Shown piece after piece: positions 10,621 through 21,794 of a stretch of 64,000 nt of DNA. A model generated the notes under the pieces. The model was not told the DNA's origin. It searched no databases and saw only the letters and a program-made list of their open reading frames with translations. Made by a program: the position numbers and the translations under genes. Source of the stretch: Omphalotus guepiniiformis (Eukaryota > Basidiomycota > Agaricomycetes > Agaricales > Omphalotaceae); assembly GCA_028554645.1 (NCBI GenBank), contig JAQOOI010000004.1, positions 1 through 64,000 of the forward strand. The letters are read 5' to 3'. The number at the start of each line of letters is the position of its first letter. Position 1 is the first letter of the stretch.

Positions 10621-11255
10621 AACTTGCATTAGGAGCCAGGTCCCCCACTGCACGATGGGTATTCACAGTACAGTGCCCATACCAATGTATACCTAGAGAT
10701 CCCAGAGTCAGTGACTAAGAGTGCCATGGAGTTGTGAATCTCGATACCACTTTAAAGTTTTGGACAGACCCTTCCTGTTGGAATCTGTACCTTGGCTTAG
10801 ATTGGAGAGAAACAGTATCTAGTTTTGATGTCTTTATTGATGCTGAGGAGACTCGGAAAGGGATTAATCCTGATATCTTGTTAGCTGGAGTAGAACCACC
10901 TGGAGGCATTCATGGCTGCATAAATTGGAACATAGACACCTTTACTCTATACACCTACTTTGATACTTACTCTGTAGAAAGTGTACGAGTTCAAAAAAGT
11001 TTACACTGGCACTGAGGCTACCATATATCATGATATCAGGTAACTTGGCGTGTTTTTTACCCAGTAATATCTTTGAATGTTATACATATATGGAGGTACA
11101 CTATGTCTGATTGTAATCTGAGGGGTAAAAGTGCGTAAAAGTGAAGAAAGCGATTTTGAATACGAAACCCCAGGCCCACGTACATATGTATCGTAAGACC
11201 GGTCCAGACCGAGCTGCAGCGCTTCACACGGTGGCTGTGCAACAGATTGTGGGTA
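10621..11255. other. Gap with one open frame lacking an ATG
   Basis: The plus frame at about 10734-11012 is open for 93 codons and has a protein-like composition (FIDAEETRKGINPDILLAG), but starts with GTG and matches nothing I know. It could be an exon fragment of a mobile element. Confidence 0.3.
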
Positions 11256-11420
11256 TACTAATCAGTAGCGCTAATCGGTAGCGCTCAGTACTAATATTCA
11301 ATGCTAGCGCTCAGCAGTCCAGCTACCGTTGACTTACCGCCCAGTGCCGGTCCGTACAGGTCCGTACTGGTCAGTGGCACTCGGTGGGGCTCAAAAATAA
11401 TCAGTATAGCGCTCAGCGGC
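11256..11420. repeat. CAGTACCGCTC-type repeat cluster
   Basis: Further copies of AATCAGTAGCGCT, GCTCAGCAGTC, CCGGTCCGTACAGGTCCGTA and CGCTCAGCGG. Same family as the clusters at 8.4-10.6 kb. Confidence 0.65.
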
Positions 11421-12487
11421 AACTTGTGTCTTCAGAGGAAAACACCCGTGGTCTCATGCCTTTGCTGACATTAATTGAGTAGTGAAATGGACTGGTGAAT
11501 GACAAAGTATCTCATTGGCGTGGTTTCTTGTTACTCTTGTTACAATTGCTGATACATTTCAAGTTTGGTGTACGATAGCATCTCCTGTGCGTCGGGTCCT
11601 TACCAAGTTGGGAAAATGGTGATCAGTGACAGGTGTAGTCTTGTGCATTTCAACCTCCTCCTTATGTGTTTTCTGATACAACTGAAATACTATATTGTGT
11701 GTACTCCAGCATCCGTACTCTTTGTTGCATTCACTGCCCCAGATCTTTTCTTTCTCAAGAAAAACAGATGAACAGATAGTTGGTACGATATTGAAGGGGT
11801 TTCTTGCCATAAAGAGATTTGTTTTTCCTTGCAAAAATAATCAAGTTTTATATTGAAAAATAGTATTCTTTCTTTATATATAGGGGTTGGTGTTTTTTCC
11901 AGGTAACAAAATGGGTAATGATTGTCGACCGAGTGCCCATTAGTAAAACCGTGGTTTTGTCTTTCTTCCATAGAAAAGTAGTTCTTCGTCTTTGCATATA
12001 AGAAAGAATGTTGTTTATATCTACTTTATCACATAATAATATTCTGTTGCAATATCCATTATAAGGAGATTTCTTTTGATGGATATTTTTTTACAAAGGA
12101 AACAAAAAAGAGGTGGGGCAGTGATTCTCTTGGACATGTAAAGTACTTTTCTATTTCACTATGTCGGATCCTATTAACCATCAATATTTTATCCCACTAC
12201 AAGTCTATGCATACTTTAAACCCTTGTAGATTCTCATACCTCAGGAAACTCACTCTGCACATCCTAGTCTGTAAGACCCAATATCTATACCCTAGGCGCT
12301 CCAGTCTCTCAGATCCTATGTTGGCCCCTACAAATCCCGTTTTGACAGATTGGTTCCCACCTTGCAAATAAACCCGAGGTGGGGCGTGGGAAGGAAAACA
12401 CTCTTGTTCTCAAACCACCAAGTGCATACAGGTAAGACTGGTATCCTTTGCAGACACACACTAATCACTTCAACCGTGAAGTCACAA
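11421..12487. other. AT-rich gap upstream of the HNH gene
   Basis: Very AT-rich around 11800-12130. Overlapping open frames at 11559-11971 are short and unrecognised. The last few hundred bases must hold the promoter of the HNH gene at 12488. Confidence 0.4.
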
Positions 12488-13934
12488 ATGCCTCGTCGTA
12501 ATGCTATTGCCCTTGAGACCCCTTCTGTTCAGATTGAGGCTACCTCAGAGTCAAGGCCTACAGGTACAGGTTTTGATGTGGAGGGTAATGAACAGGACCG
12601 GACTGGAGCGGAGAACTTTAGTATAGACAGTACGCCCGAGAGTACGGCGGGTAGTACTAGTAGACAGTATTTGTTGAAGTGGCTGAAGAACATTGATCAG
12701 TACCAGTGCACGGTTTGTAGAATACCGGCACAGGAGAATTCAAGCTTCGAGGTGGCTCACATTTTGCTGCCAAGGTCAGCACCGACTCGAGTGGTAAGTT
12801 GAGTGTCAACTTGCACTCTTGGTGGCTCAGGTACTGAAACTTGCTAGGTGGATGTGGTGGGACATGTTTTGGGGGCACCAACAATCACAATCCATTCGCG
12901 TTTGTTTCTCATGTTGTGTTAGTTCATTTTCCATGCCCCCTGTGTGATCTCTCTGACTGCTTTTACATAGTGCGAGTGGATATCCACCGGCTCCTGGACC
13001 ACGGGAAAATAATTTTTTTGCCACCTGCCAAGCTAATTAGAATGTGCAGTGAGTACCTTCGGATACACAGCAAGGCGGGATCGTGGACGATTTTGAGAAA
13101 AGGAAAGTTGGGCGAGGACTTCTTGGACCTGGTTTGTGTGTGTGTTGTTTGTGAAATATGAGAGGCCAATGACATTTTTTGTAGGCTGAGTCAAGGCAGT
13201 TTCCGTATAAGCTGTTGCAGTCGCCCCATGCGAAAGATTTCAGCTATGACCTGACCTACCGACTTGAGGACAAGACTGTTACTGTCTTCCAAGAACCGTT
13301 TCTTCAATTTCCGCCCGTTTGGTCCCACGTCACCCCGTTCGCGGTTCTTCTGAACACAATGTGGTCTCTGGAAGGATATACTCAGTCCATGGATGAAACA
13401 ATATTTCATCGACGAACGGCACCGGAATTGAATCGCCTGGCGAACTTGATGACAAGGGCATTGTTGGGGAAGAAGGTGGAAGACATTCTTGTCGATGCGG
13501 AGGTGCCGGAGGACATTAGAGATTGGGCGCAGGCGTTTAGAGAGTTTGTTGATTTGTATAGCGGTGCGGAGGAAAGGGTACTCTCAGAACTGGCAAAGGG
13601 GGCGAGAAGCACCAGGAGCGGAGGCAGCCGTGGTTCGAAGGATCCTTCAGGCAGTGGGGCAGAGCCCGATGGGGGTGCTTCTGACTACGAATCTGGAGGT
13701 CCAGGTGCTGGAGGTCGAGGTACTGGAGGTCGAGGTGCTGGAGGGGATCAGGGACCGGGAACCCCAACGCCGTCTAGTCGAAAAGGGAAGAACATCACCA
13801 AGTATGTGAAACGTGTGCTCTTACCAACACCCGCCACACAGGTCAAGTTGACCTACTGGCTCCGACATGTCAAGGGTCGTTCTCACCGTTGGAGCACACA
13901 TGGACATGGACACGAAGCGAGTTTCTCAATGTGA
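12488..13934 (+). CDS. HNH-nuclease-domain protein, four exons
   Basis: Exon 1 12488-12793, intron 12794-12830 (37 bp, short), exon 2 from 12831 to an uncertain donor between about 12898 and 12920, exon 3 12971-13131, intron 13132-13184, exon 4 13185-13934. The product reads CTVC then EVAHILLPRSAPTR, LARWMWWDMFWG, and after the third intron VDIHRLLDHGKIIFLPPAKL. This is the order of the fungal HNH_2-type domain: zinc-binding cysteines, the first His of the motif in AHIL, and the second in DIHRLFD. The protein continues for about 240 residues, with a Gly-rich low-complexity stretch (13610-13755) and a basic C-terminus. The family is common and often expanded in agaricomycetes, and its role is unknown. 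Two further HNH genes lie at 46.4-49.0 kb but are of a different subgroup. Confidence 0.75.
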
Positions 13935-13984
13935 TCCGTATCAGTTGCCCTATCTTTCCCTACTCCATGTCTTCCTACTTTGAT

Positions 13985-14545
13985 GCTACACTGTGGTGAT
14001 TTTCAATCTGCAACGTACACCGATATGTAACTTGCCATTTTTCTCCTCCTCTGTCTTCTTCTGTACTTTGTTAAATTTTTCCAAGCTATATTGAATGCAT
14101 TGAGACTAGATAGCAAACAAAAACAAGTGAATGTGTTGAGGGAAATGAATGAGATACATATTACTGCTCAGGAAGTATGACTTATGTGTGACACTCTCTA
14201 GTATAGGGAATTATCTTGAGAGGATTGCTGAGACTATTACGTAGACGTCTGAGAGTATATAGAACCAGTCCACTTTCCGGTTCTCAAGGTGGCACAAAAG
14301 GTTAAAGGTGGTATACATGCAAATTGATCGAAAAGTCGATGCTATCTGACACGGGTGCAATTTCCTGTTTCTGCTCGGACACTGCCCGACACCACCCCAT
14401 CCTCAAAATAAAATTCCATAAATTCAGGTTAAGGGTTTTGAATACAATAGATAAAGTCTATGTACTTGCTCAAGGAATTAGTCTCGGGTGGAAGACAGCA
14501 AAAATCAATTGTCGGATCTCAGATGACCATAGTACTAACACTTGC
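13985..14545. repeat. Dispersed repeat family R, copy c
   Basis: Same order of landmarks as copy a (118-785), including GAATGTGTTGAGGG, ACTGCTCAGGAA, GTGGTATACATGCA, CACTGCCCGACACCACCCCA and AAGTCTATGTACTTGCTCAA. Small indels throughout show that the copies are old. Confidence 0.7.
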
Positions 14546-14764
14546 AAATTAGGACATTTTGCTCTCCGTTTAATTCTACATGACAACTTCATCATTGATT
14601 TCGCCATTCAAGTGAGATGTGTTGCTCGAGTTGCGGAGCCTGACGTTCCCCATCATCGCAAGACACACTAGATATAGTAGCATGTTTACCCCTTCCAAAC
14701 ATTCACATGAAGCGACTAGTCATGTGGACCTTGTGTGTCTTGTGTGCTACACACACTTGGTGGT

Positions 14765-15075
14765 TAATAGCAATCAAACCGCCAGGTACCGCTCGGTAAT
14801 GCTCAGGACCGACAGCTGCCGCATAGTAACGCCGAGTACCGCTCCGTACCGGTCCCTACTAGCTGGTAGTAGTGCTCAGTACCGCTCAATAATAACCAGT
14901 ACCACTGAGTAGGGTAGCACTCAAGCAGGAGCACTCTGTACCGATGTCTTCCACATAGTGGCGCCAGGTACCGCTCCGTACCGGTCTGTACTCCGGTTGG
15001 TACCGCGCTCCGTACCGCTCCGTACCGTCCAGCAGCACTCAGTTGCACTGAATAAGGATCAGTAGCGCTCGAGTT
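14765..15075. repeat. CAGTACCGCTC-type repeat cluster
   Basis: Dense variants of CCGTACCGGTCCCTACT, GCTCAGTACCGCTC and CGCTCCGTACCGCTCCGTAC. Same vocabulary as the minisatellite at 8.4-9.0 kb. Together with 15117-15415 it repeats the order seen at 8.4-9.9 kb. Confidence 0.7.
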
Positions 15076-15116
15076 GTGCTCGTTACTTCAACAACCTCAA
15101 CTTGAATCATGACAAA

Positions 15117-15415
15117 GGGGTCCCAGGATTTCCGGGGGGGGGAGGACCTGGTATTACCCTTGCTACCCTAACCCCTACACACGTTACCCCGTAACCCCTA
15201 ACCCCTGGGGTCGGCCGTTTCTAGGCCTCGCACACAGAACCCCTGTAACCCCTAACCCCTGGGGTTGTCAACTTCTTTTCTAGGCCTCGACCTCCACCTC
15301 GGCTTCCTTTTCGACTTTGGTCGACGACACTTTGTGATGAATAGCGCAGTTGCTCCGTGTATGTGGCAGAGCTGGCTGCATATCATTCCAGACTGAACCT
15401 GCTCTCGCATTGCAT
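15117..15415. repeat. Composite repeat copy 2 with telomere-like runs
   Basis: Begins TCCCAGGATTTCCGGGG, then holds several CCCTAACCCC and GTAACCCCTAACCCCTGGGG words (about 15167-15210 and 15240-15265), then CTCGACCTCCACCTCGG and a stretch matching 9740-9830 (CACTTTGTGATGAATAG to CATTCCAGACTGAACCTGC). Confidence 0.65.
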
Positions 15416-15677
15416 TTTGTACAGATGAAGAAAAAGTTGCTCAGCTCTCTTTAGTGGGAGGGTGTTAACCCTCTCCTCTCCACTACTGATCAGAATCCAT
15501 ACCGTCATCCATTACTTTGAAAAGTAGGAAATTTCAGGTATAGATAATCCAGGCATCTCAGGGATCATGAACCTACCTCTGGTGATCAGCACCGTTTGGG
15601 GCATCTCTCTCCAGATGAACATTTCAAATAGCACAAAAGATCCTTTTGGCTGGTGATGAAAGAATCATGATTACAAG
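15416..15677. other. Unique spacer before the tandem array
   Basis: No gene seen. It ends in GATTACAA immediately before the point where identity with unit 2 of the array starts. Confidence 0.4.
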
Positions 15678-16275
15678 GGATCTGTGTATTCTCATGGTGT
15701 TTAGTAGTTCAAAGGTGTCGCCTTAATGCTTGAATAGGTCACTGGATGGTGTAAGAGGCTTTATTGCGGAATATTTCTGCAAATGTTCAGCGTGAGACTC
15801 TACCTTGTGTGGTATATATAGAATTTGAAGGGTGCCAGGATTGATACCTACAAAAGAATCCTCGACTTGGGTGGAATGACATAAGGAGGTGGGAGTATCA
15901 CACATGTTTACTGTAGATATTGTGATGCTTGCTCCAACCAGCTAGTTTCAACAGCAATTGTTTGGCCTCTTGGAGGCGGTGCGGACCGGAGCGGACCTAC
16001 AGCCAGCATTCTCAACACTTGGATTCTAAGATCACGCTCCTCTAATTGTTCACATTTGAATGATAGAAAAACAAATGAAAATACGTGTTCTTCTCAATAC
16101 ATCGTTCAATATGCGGGTTGAACGCTCACAATCTAACATTTGGAGACATTTCAAGCGCTACGGGAATGGTAGGCCCATCATCGCAGGGTAAGTGCAACAT
16201 ACTGCATTCATCCCCTCACCGTTAAAAACTAATTTTTCATTTAGTCGGGAGTAAAATTCTAGCCAAACGAATTAA

Positions 16276-16359
16276 TGGTCACTGCGGGAGTCGAACCCTG
16301 CCACGAGGTGGTAGCTGCCACGTTTGCATGACACGCGCGCCGATTGCACTACAGTGCCA
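16276..16359 (-). repeat. tRNA-like SINE head, copy A
   Basis: On the minus strand it begins TGGCACTGTAGTGCAATCGG, which fits the pol III A box, and ends with GGGTTCGACTCCCGC, a full B box inside a 5-bp T-stem, then AGTGACCA. The 5' and 3' ends can form an acceptor-like stem (GGCACTG/CAGTGAC with one mismatch) and GTGC/GCGC a D-stem. The middle arm does not give a normal anticodon loop, so it is a tRNA-derived element and not a working tRNA. A TTTTT run about 50 bases after the 3' end could terminate pol III. Confidence 0.6.
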
Positions 16360-17111
16360 TGGTTACTCCTTTCATTTACAGTTATGGAAGGGGCTTGTGG
16401 CTCAAACATCCGAATGACAACACATTGATGCAGTCGAATGGCCGTGGGCTTTCATATGATGTTTACAATCAATACAGTTCGGTGTTCTCATGGACAAGGG
16501 CTTGAAGGCGCTTCAGTTAATGACAGGTCGTTATATACTGGCGTGTGCGGCTGGAGCGTCTGCACATTGCAGGGCTATGTATCTAAGGTAACACACGGCC
16601 ACCATGCGGGAAGCGCGTTACCCCAGACGGAGTGGCCAGCAGCAGAATTGATGTCTGTGTCACAGGCCGCCGGACCTGCTGCGGGCCGGGAGTGCAGTGG
16701 CAGGGTTGGCTGGAGCAGCAGCACAACCATCTACCCTATGCGTTGTATTTGAATTATACCTAACCTCCTAGCCCCAGAGTGGCCAGCGGCAGAATTGATG
16801 TCTGTGTCACAGGCCGCCGGACCTGCTGCGAGCCGGGAGCGCAGTGGCAGGGTTGTCAGTACAAACCACTGCTCTATGCGTCATATTTGAATGAAGCTCT
16901 GCTCATAACTATTCACATTTGACAAGGGAAAATAGGTGTGTTTCTCTGTATATTTATTGTTCAATATGCGGGTTGAGCGCTCAAAACAAAATATTTTTTG
17001 AACACGTTTTGAGCAACCCCTAATCTGCACTTGACCTCATTGTGGTGTGATTTCATGCAGCGTTAGAACCTAATTTCGGTCTGGAGTAAAAGATTTAGCC
17101 GAAACCATTAT

Positions 17112-17197
17112 TGGTCACTGCGGGAATCGAACCCGGGCACTCAACAAACGGCGCCTGTCGTTTGTTGCATGCAGGTGCCCACTGCACTACAGTGCCA
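17112..17197 (-). repeat. tRNA-like SINE head, copy B
   Basis: Minus strand: A box TAGTGCAGTGGG, B box GGTTCGATTCC, acceptor-like ends as in copy A. Between them a 9-bp perfect hairpin (CAACAAACG/CGTTTGTTG) replaces the anticodon arm. The flanking bodies of copies A and B are related (TGGCTA-AATTTTACTCC after the 3' end; TTCATTTAC-GTTATGGAAGGGG before the 5' end on the plus strand), so the repeat is longer than the head. Confidence 0.6.
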
Positions 17198-17728
17198 TGG
17201 TTACACCTTTCATTTACGGTTATGGAAGGGGGATTGTGGCTCAAACGTCCTAATGACAACACATTTATGGAGCTGAACGGCCGTGGGCTTCCATATGATG
17301 TTTACACTCAATACGACAGCTGGATATTCTCGGAGGCAGGTTGGGCTGAGAGCTTCCCGAGTATTGAATAGCTCGGCGCTCGAAAGGGCTTCAGCAGATG
17401 TCATGTCCCTGTAGAGTGGCCAGCGGCAGCAGAACTGATGTCTGTGTCCTAGGCTGGCGGACCTGCTGTGGGCCGGGAACACAGTACCGTAGAGAGTAGC
17501 CAAAATTGGTGACCGTGTTGACTGCCGCCGGGCCTGATGCGGAGCGGGAGCACAGTGGTGATTTTGTCAATAAAAATGTCTACTCATGCAGATTGCAATG
17601 TGGTATGTAAGGTTGGGCTGTCTGGCGCCTAACCCTGGTAATGCACCGGACCTGGACCGGGGCGGACCTACAGCCATGATTCTCAACACTTGGGTTCTAC
17701 TATCATTTCTGTTTGTGTGCTGCTTGCA

Positions 17729-17770
17729 CATTTCCGTGGCACGCGCACCCACTGCACTACAGCGCGACGA
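17729..17770 (-). repeat. tRNA-like SINE head, truncated copy C
   Basis: Only the A-box half remains (minus strand GTAGTGCAGTGGGTGCGCGT). The B-box half is removed by the 301-bp deletion relative to unit 2, where the complete copy is 21711-21794. Confidence 0.6.
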
Positions 17771-19155
17771 CTGCTCTTGCCCGCTGTAGTTACATAAAGG
17801 GCTCGACGGCTCAAGCGATATTGTTTATCCCTTCACATAAATGACAACACATTGATGCAGTCGAACGGACGTGGGCTTTCATATGATGTTTACAATCAAT
17901 ACAGTTCTGTATTCTCAAGGACAAGGGCTTGAATGCGCTTCAGCTGAAGACAGGTCGTTATACACTGGCGTGTGCGGCTGGAGCGTCCGCATAGTGCAGG
18001 GCTATGTTTTCCAGACTGAGAAAGGGTGGCTACCGGACCTGCTGCGGGCCGGGAACACAGTATCTCATAACCCCGCAGGAATAGCGTTGGTGGCTGTGTT
18101 GACTGCCGCCGGACCTGACGCGGGCCGGGAGCGCAGGGGCGGGGTTGTCAGTACAAACCACCGCTCAATGCAAATTGCAATGTGGTGGGCACTATAAGTT
18201 TGGCTGCACCTGTGGATGCAGCATGCTTGCAATTGTTTAATGAATGAAATAAGAACAGATGTAAATGACCTCAGCGTCTCTTAAATCATAACCAGGCTTG
18301 CAGGACCTGTGAGCAACACCGCCCAGAGTGGGTAACCATGAGAATTGAGCAGGCTGCTTAGTCAGCAGCAGCCGTAGATGGTCAGGTGAGTGCATATATG
18401 CAGGTGTGGTCTACATTTTGGCGATTCAGCTGTTCTATGCGTAGAAAAGTAGACGAAACATACATTTTCACTGAATCTGAAGCACGACAGGACATGCAAG
18501 GCATGTATTAAGTCTCGCCCAGGACGAAAACTGGTAGATGTGGATGGCATTGTTCTGAAAGCGGTGTCGGCGTCATGTGAAGTGCAGTGATGGGTTCCGA
18601 GGACTCTGGAGTGGAATAGAGACGAGCACTGACGCCAGGTACGAGCAGTGAGCATCTCGCCCAGTAAAGTTGCGAAAGAGGGGTAGAATGGAGCCGGATC
18701 CGTTCGCCCATAGGTAGTAGTTGGTTTGGGCGGAAAGAAAGAGGGGGGCAAGGTGGGAAGGCGAAGCGGAGATGAGAGAGTGGAGGAAACGGCTGGGCTG
18801 CTTAGTAAGCAACTCCCGCTGACCTTTCCGCGCGCGGGAACACTGAGAACAGAGTTTGCTGTTTTTAAACGTCAGTATGCCTTGCGCTAGGAAATGGACT
18901 TGGCCAAGAGATAGAGTAGTGTGATAGCTATGAAACGCCTGGCGATATAAGGGATTGAAAATTGTTCAGGGTGCGGAGAAGGCCGCAAGAGCGCTTGGGG
19001 AAGTGGGCGGTGCGGACCATGCCTATACCGGTGAGCTCGCCCTAAGGCATATAGTAAGAAAATGATATGCGCAGGTACCTAGATGACTGTAGATCACAAT
19101 AGACCGATATTTGAGGCAAAAGAGCGAGGAGGTGAGGAGAGAAAAATCAAAGACG

Positions 19156-19179
19156 GGCTCGACCCCGCGGGGTCGAGCC
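19156..19179. repeat. 24-bp perfect palindrome, present in all four units
   Basis: GGCTCGACCCCG followed directly by its own reverse complement. Identical copies lie at 23181-23204, 24034-24057 and 25510-25533. About 50 bp further on, each unit has a second inverted repeat, GCGCAAGC-9 nt-GCTTGCGC. Confidence 0.9.
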
Positions 19180-19368
19180 GCGTCAAAGAAAGTCAATTTC
19201 CGGGCGCATCTTTCCCCGCGCAAGCGCGGCGAAAGCTTGCGCTGGTAGATACGACCTCCTGGATGATATCTCCAGCTTTGACCTAGTCGTAAAGATTATT
19301 ATTACGGGCTACAGAAATTTCAAAAGTTTCAGCGCCAGGGAATGGGCGCGGGGAGGCGTGGGAAAGTG

Positions 19369-19403
19369 CAGGATGGCCATCCTGGAGCGTGATCTAGGAG
19401 TAG
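19369..19403 (+). other. Common right terminus of array units
   Basis: A 16-bp perfect palindrome (CAGGATGG + CCATCCTG), 9 nt, CTAG, then GAGTAG. The same sequence closes the other units at 23394-23428, 24247-24281 (one A to G change) and 25723-25757. After it the sequence is different every time. A palindrome about 10 nt before CTRR is how Helitron 3' ends look, but the shared part runs 6 bp past CTAG. Confidence 0.7.
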
Positions 19404-20001
19404 GGATCTGTGTATTCTCATGGTGTTTAGTAGTTCAAAGGTGTTGCCTTAATGCTTGAATAGGTCACTGGATGGTGTAAGAGGCTTTATTGCGGAATAT
19501 TTCTGCAAATGTTCAGCGTGAGACTCTACCTTGTGTGGTATATATAGAATTTGAAGGGTGCCAGGATTGATACCTACAAAAGAATCCTCGACTTGGGTGG
19601 AATGACATAAGGAGGTGGGAGTATCACACATGTTTACTGTAGTATTTGTGATGCTTGCTCCAACCAGCTAGTTTCAACAGCAATTGTTTGGCCTCTTGGA
19701 GGCGGTGCGGACCGGAGCGGACCTACAGCCAGCATTCTCAACACTTGGATTCTAAGATCACGCTCCTCTAATTGTTCACATTTGAATGATAGAAAATCAA
19801 ATGAAAATACGTGTTCTTCTCAATACATCGTTCAATATGCGGGTTGAACGCTCACAATCTAACATTTGGAGACATTTCAAGCGCTACGGGAATGGTAGGC
19901 CCATCATCGCAGGGTAAGTGCAACATACTGCATTCATCCCCTCACCGTTAAAAACTAATTTTTCATTTAGGTGGGAGTAAAATTCTAGCCAAACGAATTA
20001 A

Positions 20002-20085
20002 TGGTCACTGCGGGAGTCGAACCCTGCCACGAGGTGGTAGCTGCCACGTTTGCATGACACGCGCGCCGATTGCACTACAGTGCCA
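20002..20085 (-). repeat. tRNA-like SINE head, copy D
   Basis: Unit-2 equivalent of copy A, with the same A and B boxes. Confidence 0.6.
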
Positions 20086-20837
20086 TGGTTACTCCTTTCA
20101 TTTACAGTTATGGAAGGGGCTTGTGGCTCAAACATCCGAATGACAACACATTGATGCAGTCGAATGGCCGTGGGCTTTCATATGATGTTTACACTCAATA
20201 CAGTTCGGTGTTCTCATGGACAAGGGCTTGAAGGCGCTTCAGTTAATGACAGGTTGTTATATACTGGCGTGTGCGGCTGGAGCGTCTGCACATTGCAGGG
20301 CTATGTATCTAAGGTAACACACGGCCACCATGCGGGAAGCGCGTTACCCCAGACGGAGTGGCCAGCAGCAGAATTGATGTCTGTGTCACAGGCCGCCGGA
20401 CCTGCTGCGGGCCGGGAGTGCAATGGCAGGGTTGGCTGGAGCAGCAGCACAACCATCTACCCTATGCGTTGTATTTGAATTATACCTAACCTCCTAGCCC
20501 CAGAGTGGCCAGCGGCAGAATTGATGTCTGTGTCACAGGCCGCCGGACCTGCTGCGGGCCGGGAGCGCAGTGGCAGGGTTGTCAGTACAAACCACTGCTC
20601 TATGTGTCATATTTGAATGAAGCTCTGCTCATAACTATTCACATTTGACAAGGGAAAATAGGTGTGTTTCTCTGTATATTTATTGTTCAATATGCGGGTT
20701 GAGCGCTCAAAACAAAATATTTTTTGAACACGTTTTGAGCAACCCCTAATCTGCACTTGACCTCATTGTGGTGTGATTTCATGCAGCGTTAGAACCTAAT
20801 TTCGGTCTGGAGTAAAAGATTTAGCCGAAACCATTAT

Positions 20838-20923
20838 TGGTCACTGCGGGAATCGAACCCGGGCACTCAACAAACGGCGCCTGTCGTTTGTTGCATGCAG
20901 GTGCCCACTGCACTACAGTGCCA
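20838..20923 (-). repeat. tRNA-like SINE head, copy E
   Basis: Unit-2 equivalent of copy B, identical over the head including the 9-bp middle hairpin. Confidence 0.6.
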
Positions 20924-21710
20924 TGGTTACACCTTTCATTTACGGTTATGGAAGGGGGATTGTGGCTCAAACGTCCTAATGACAACACATTTATGGAGCT
21001 GAACGGCCGTGGGCTTCCATATGATGTTTACACTCAATACGACAGCTGGATATTCTCGGAGGCAGGTTGGGCTGAGAGCTTCCCGAGTATTGAATAGCTC
21101 GGCGCTCGAAAGGGCTTCAGCAGATGTCATGTCCCTGTAGAGTGGCCAGCGGCAGCAGAACTGATGTCTGTGTCCTAGGCTGGCGGACCTGCTGTGGGCC
21201 GGGAACACAGTACCGTAGAGAGTAGCCAAAATTGGTGACTGTGTTGACTGCTGCCGGGCCTGATGCGGAGCGGGAGCACAGTGGTGATTTTGTCAATAAA
21301 AATGTCTACTCATGCAGATTGCAATGTGGTATGTAAGGTTGGGCTGTCTGGCGCCTAACCCTGGTAATGCACCGGACCTGGACCGGGGCGGACCTACAGC
21401 CATGATTCTCAACACTTGGGTTCTACTATCATTTCTGTTCGTGTGCTGCTTGCATATTGTTTTAGAAGGACGTGAATTGCAGAGTAATTGGACTATGCTA
21501 AACTCGAGCTCTGCTCGTAATGCAACTTTGGGAGACATTGCAAACAATGTGTGTACCCACCACTGCTGCACTACAGCACTGCAAGTTACTGTGCCCAAAA
21601 TGTACGCAGTAGGTACCATGGCAGAGTAAGTGCAACATGCTGCATCCACCTCTTCACCGTTAAAAATGAATAATTTCGTTGTGGAGTAAAATTTTAGCCA
21701 CAAGAATCAT

Positions 21711-21794
21711 TGTTCACTGCGGGAGTCGAACCCGACCACGAGATGGGATCTGCCACATTTCCGTGGCACGCGCACCCACTGCACTACAGTGCGA
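21711..21794 (-). repeat. tRNA-like SINE head, copy F
   Basis: Complete version of truncated copy C. On the minus strand it has GTAGTGCAGTGGGTGCGCGT, a 6-bp middle hairpin TGCCAC-GGAAAT-GTGGCA and the B box GGTTCGACTCC. Its body keeps TGGCTAAAATTTTACTCC and a TTTTT run after the 3' end. Confidence 0.6.

Larger units (their letters stand above)
15678..19403. repeat. Tandem array unit 1 (3726 bp)
   Basis: Near-identical to unit 2 (offset 3726 bp in the left half). It carries tRNA-like heads at 16276-16359 and 17112-17197 and a truncated one at 17729-17770, all on the minus strand, plus several GCCGCCGGACCTGCTGCGGG-type words (16665, 16810, 18100) and the palindromic right part 18362-19403. Compared with unit 2 it lacks 301 bp at about 17727. 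The open frames inside are conserved only because the DNA is conserved, and none resembles a protein. Left-end identity with unit 2 starts at GGATCTGTGTATTC. Confidence 0.85.

Noticed and set aside
16276..21794. Functional tRNA genes
   Set aside because: A and B boxes and acceptor pairing are present, but the anticodon arms are abnormal, acceptor stems mismatch, and copies sit in a repeated array.
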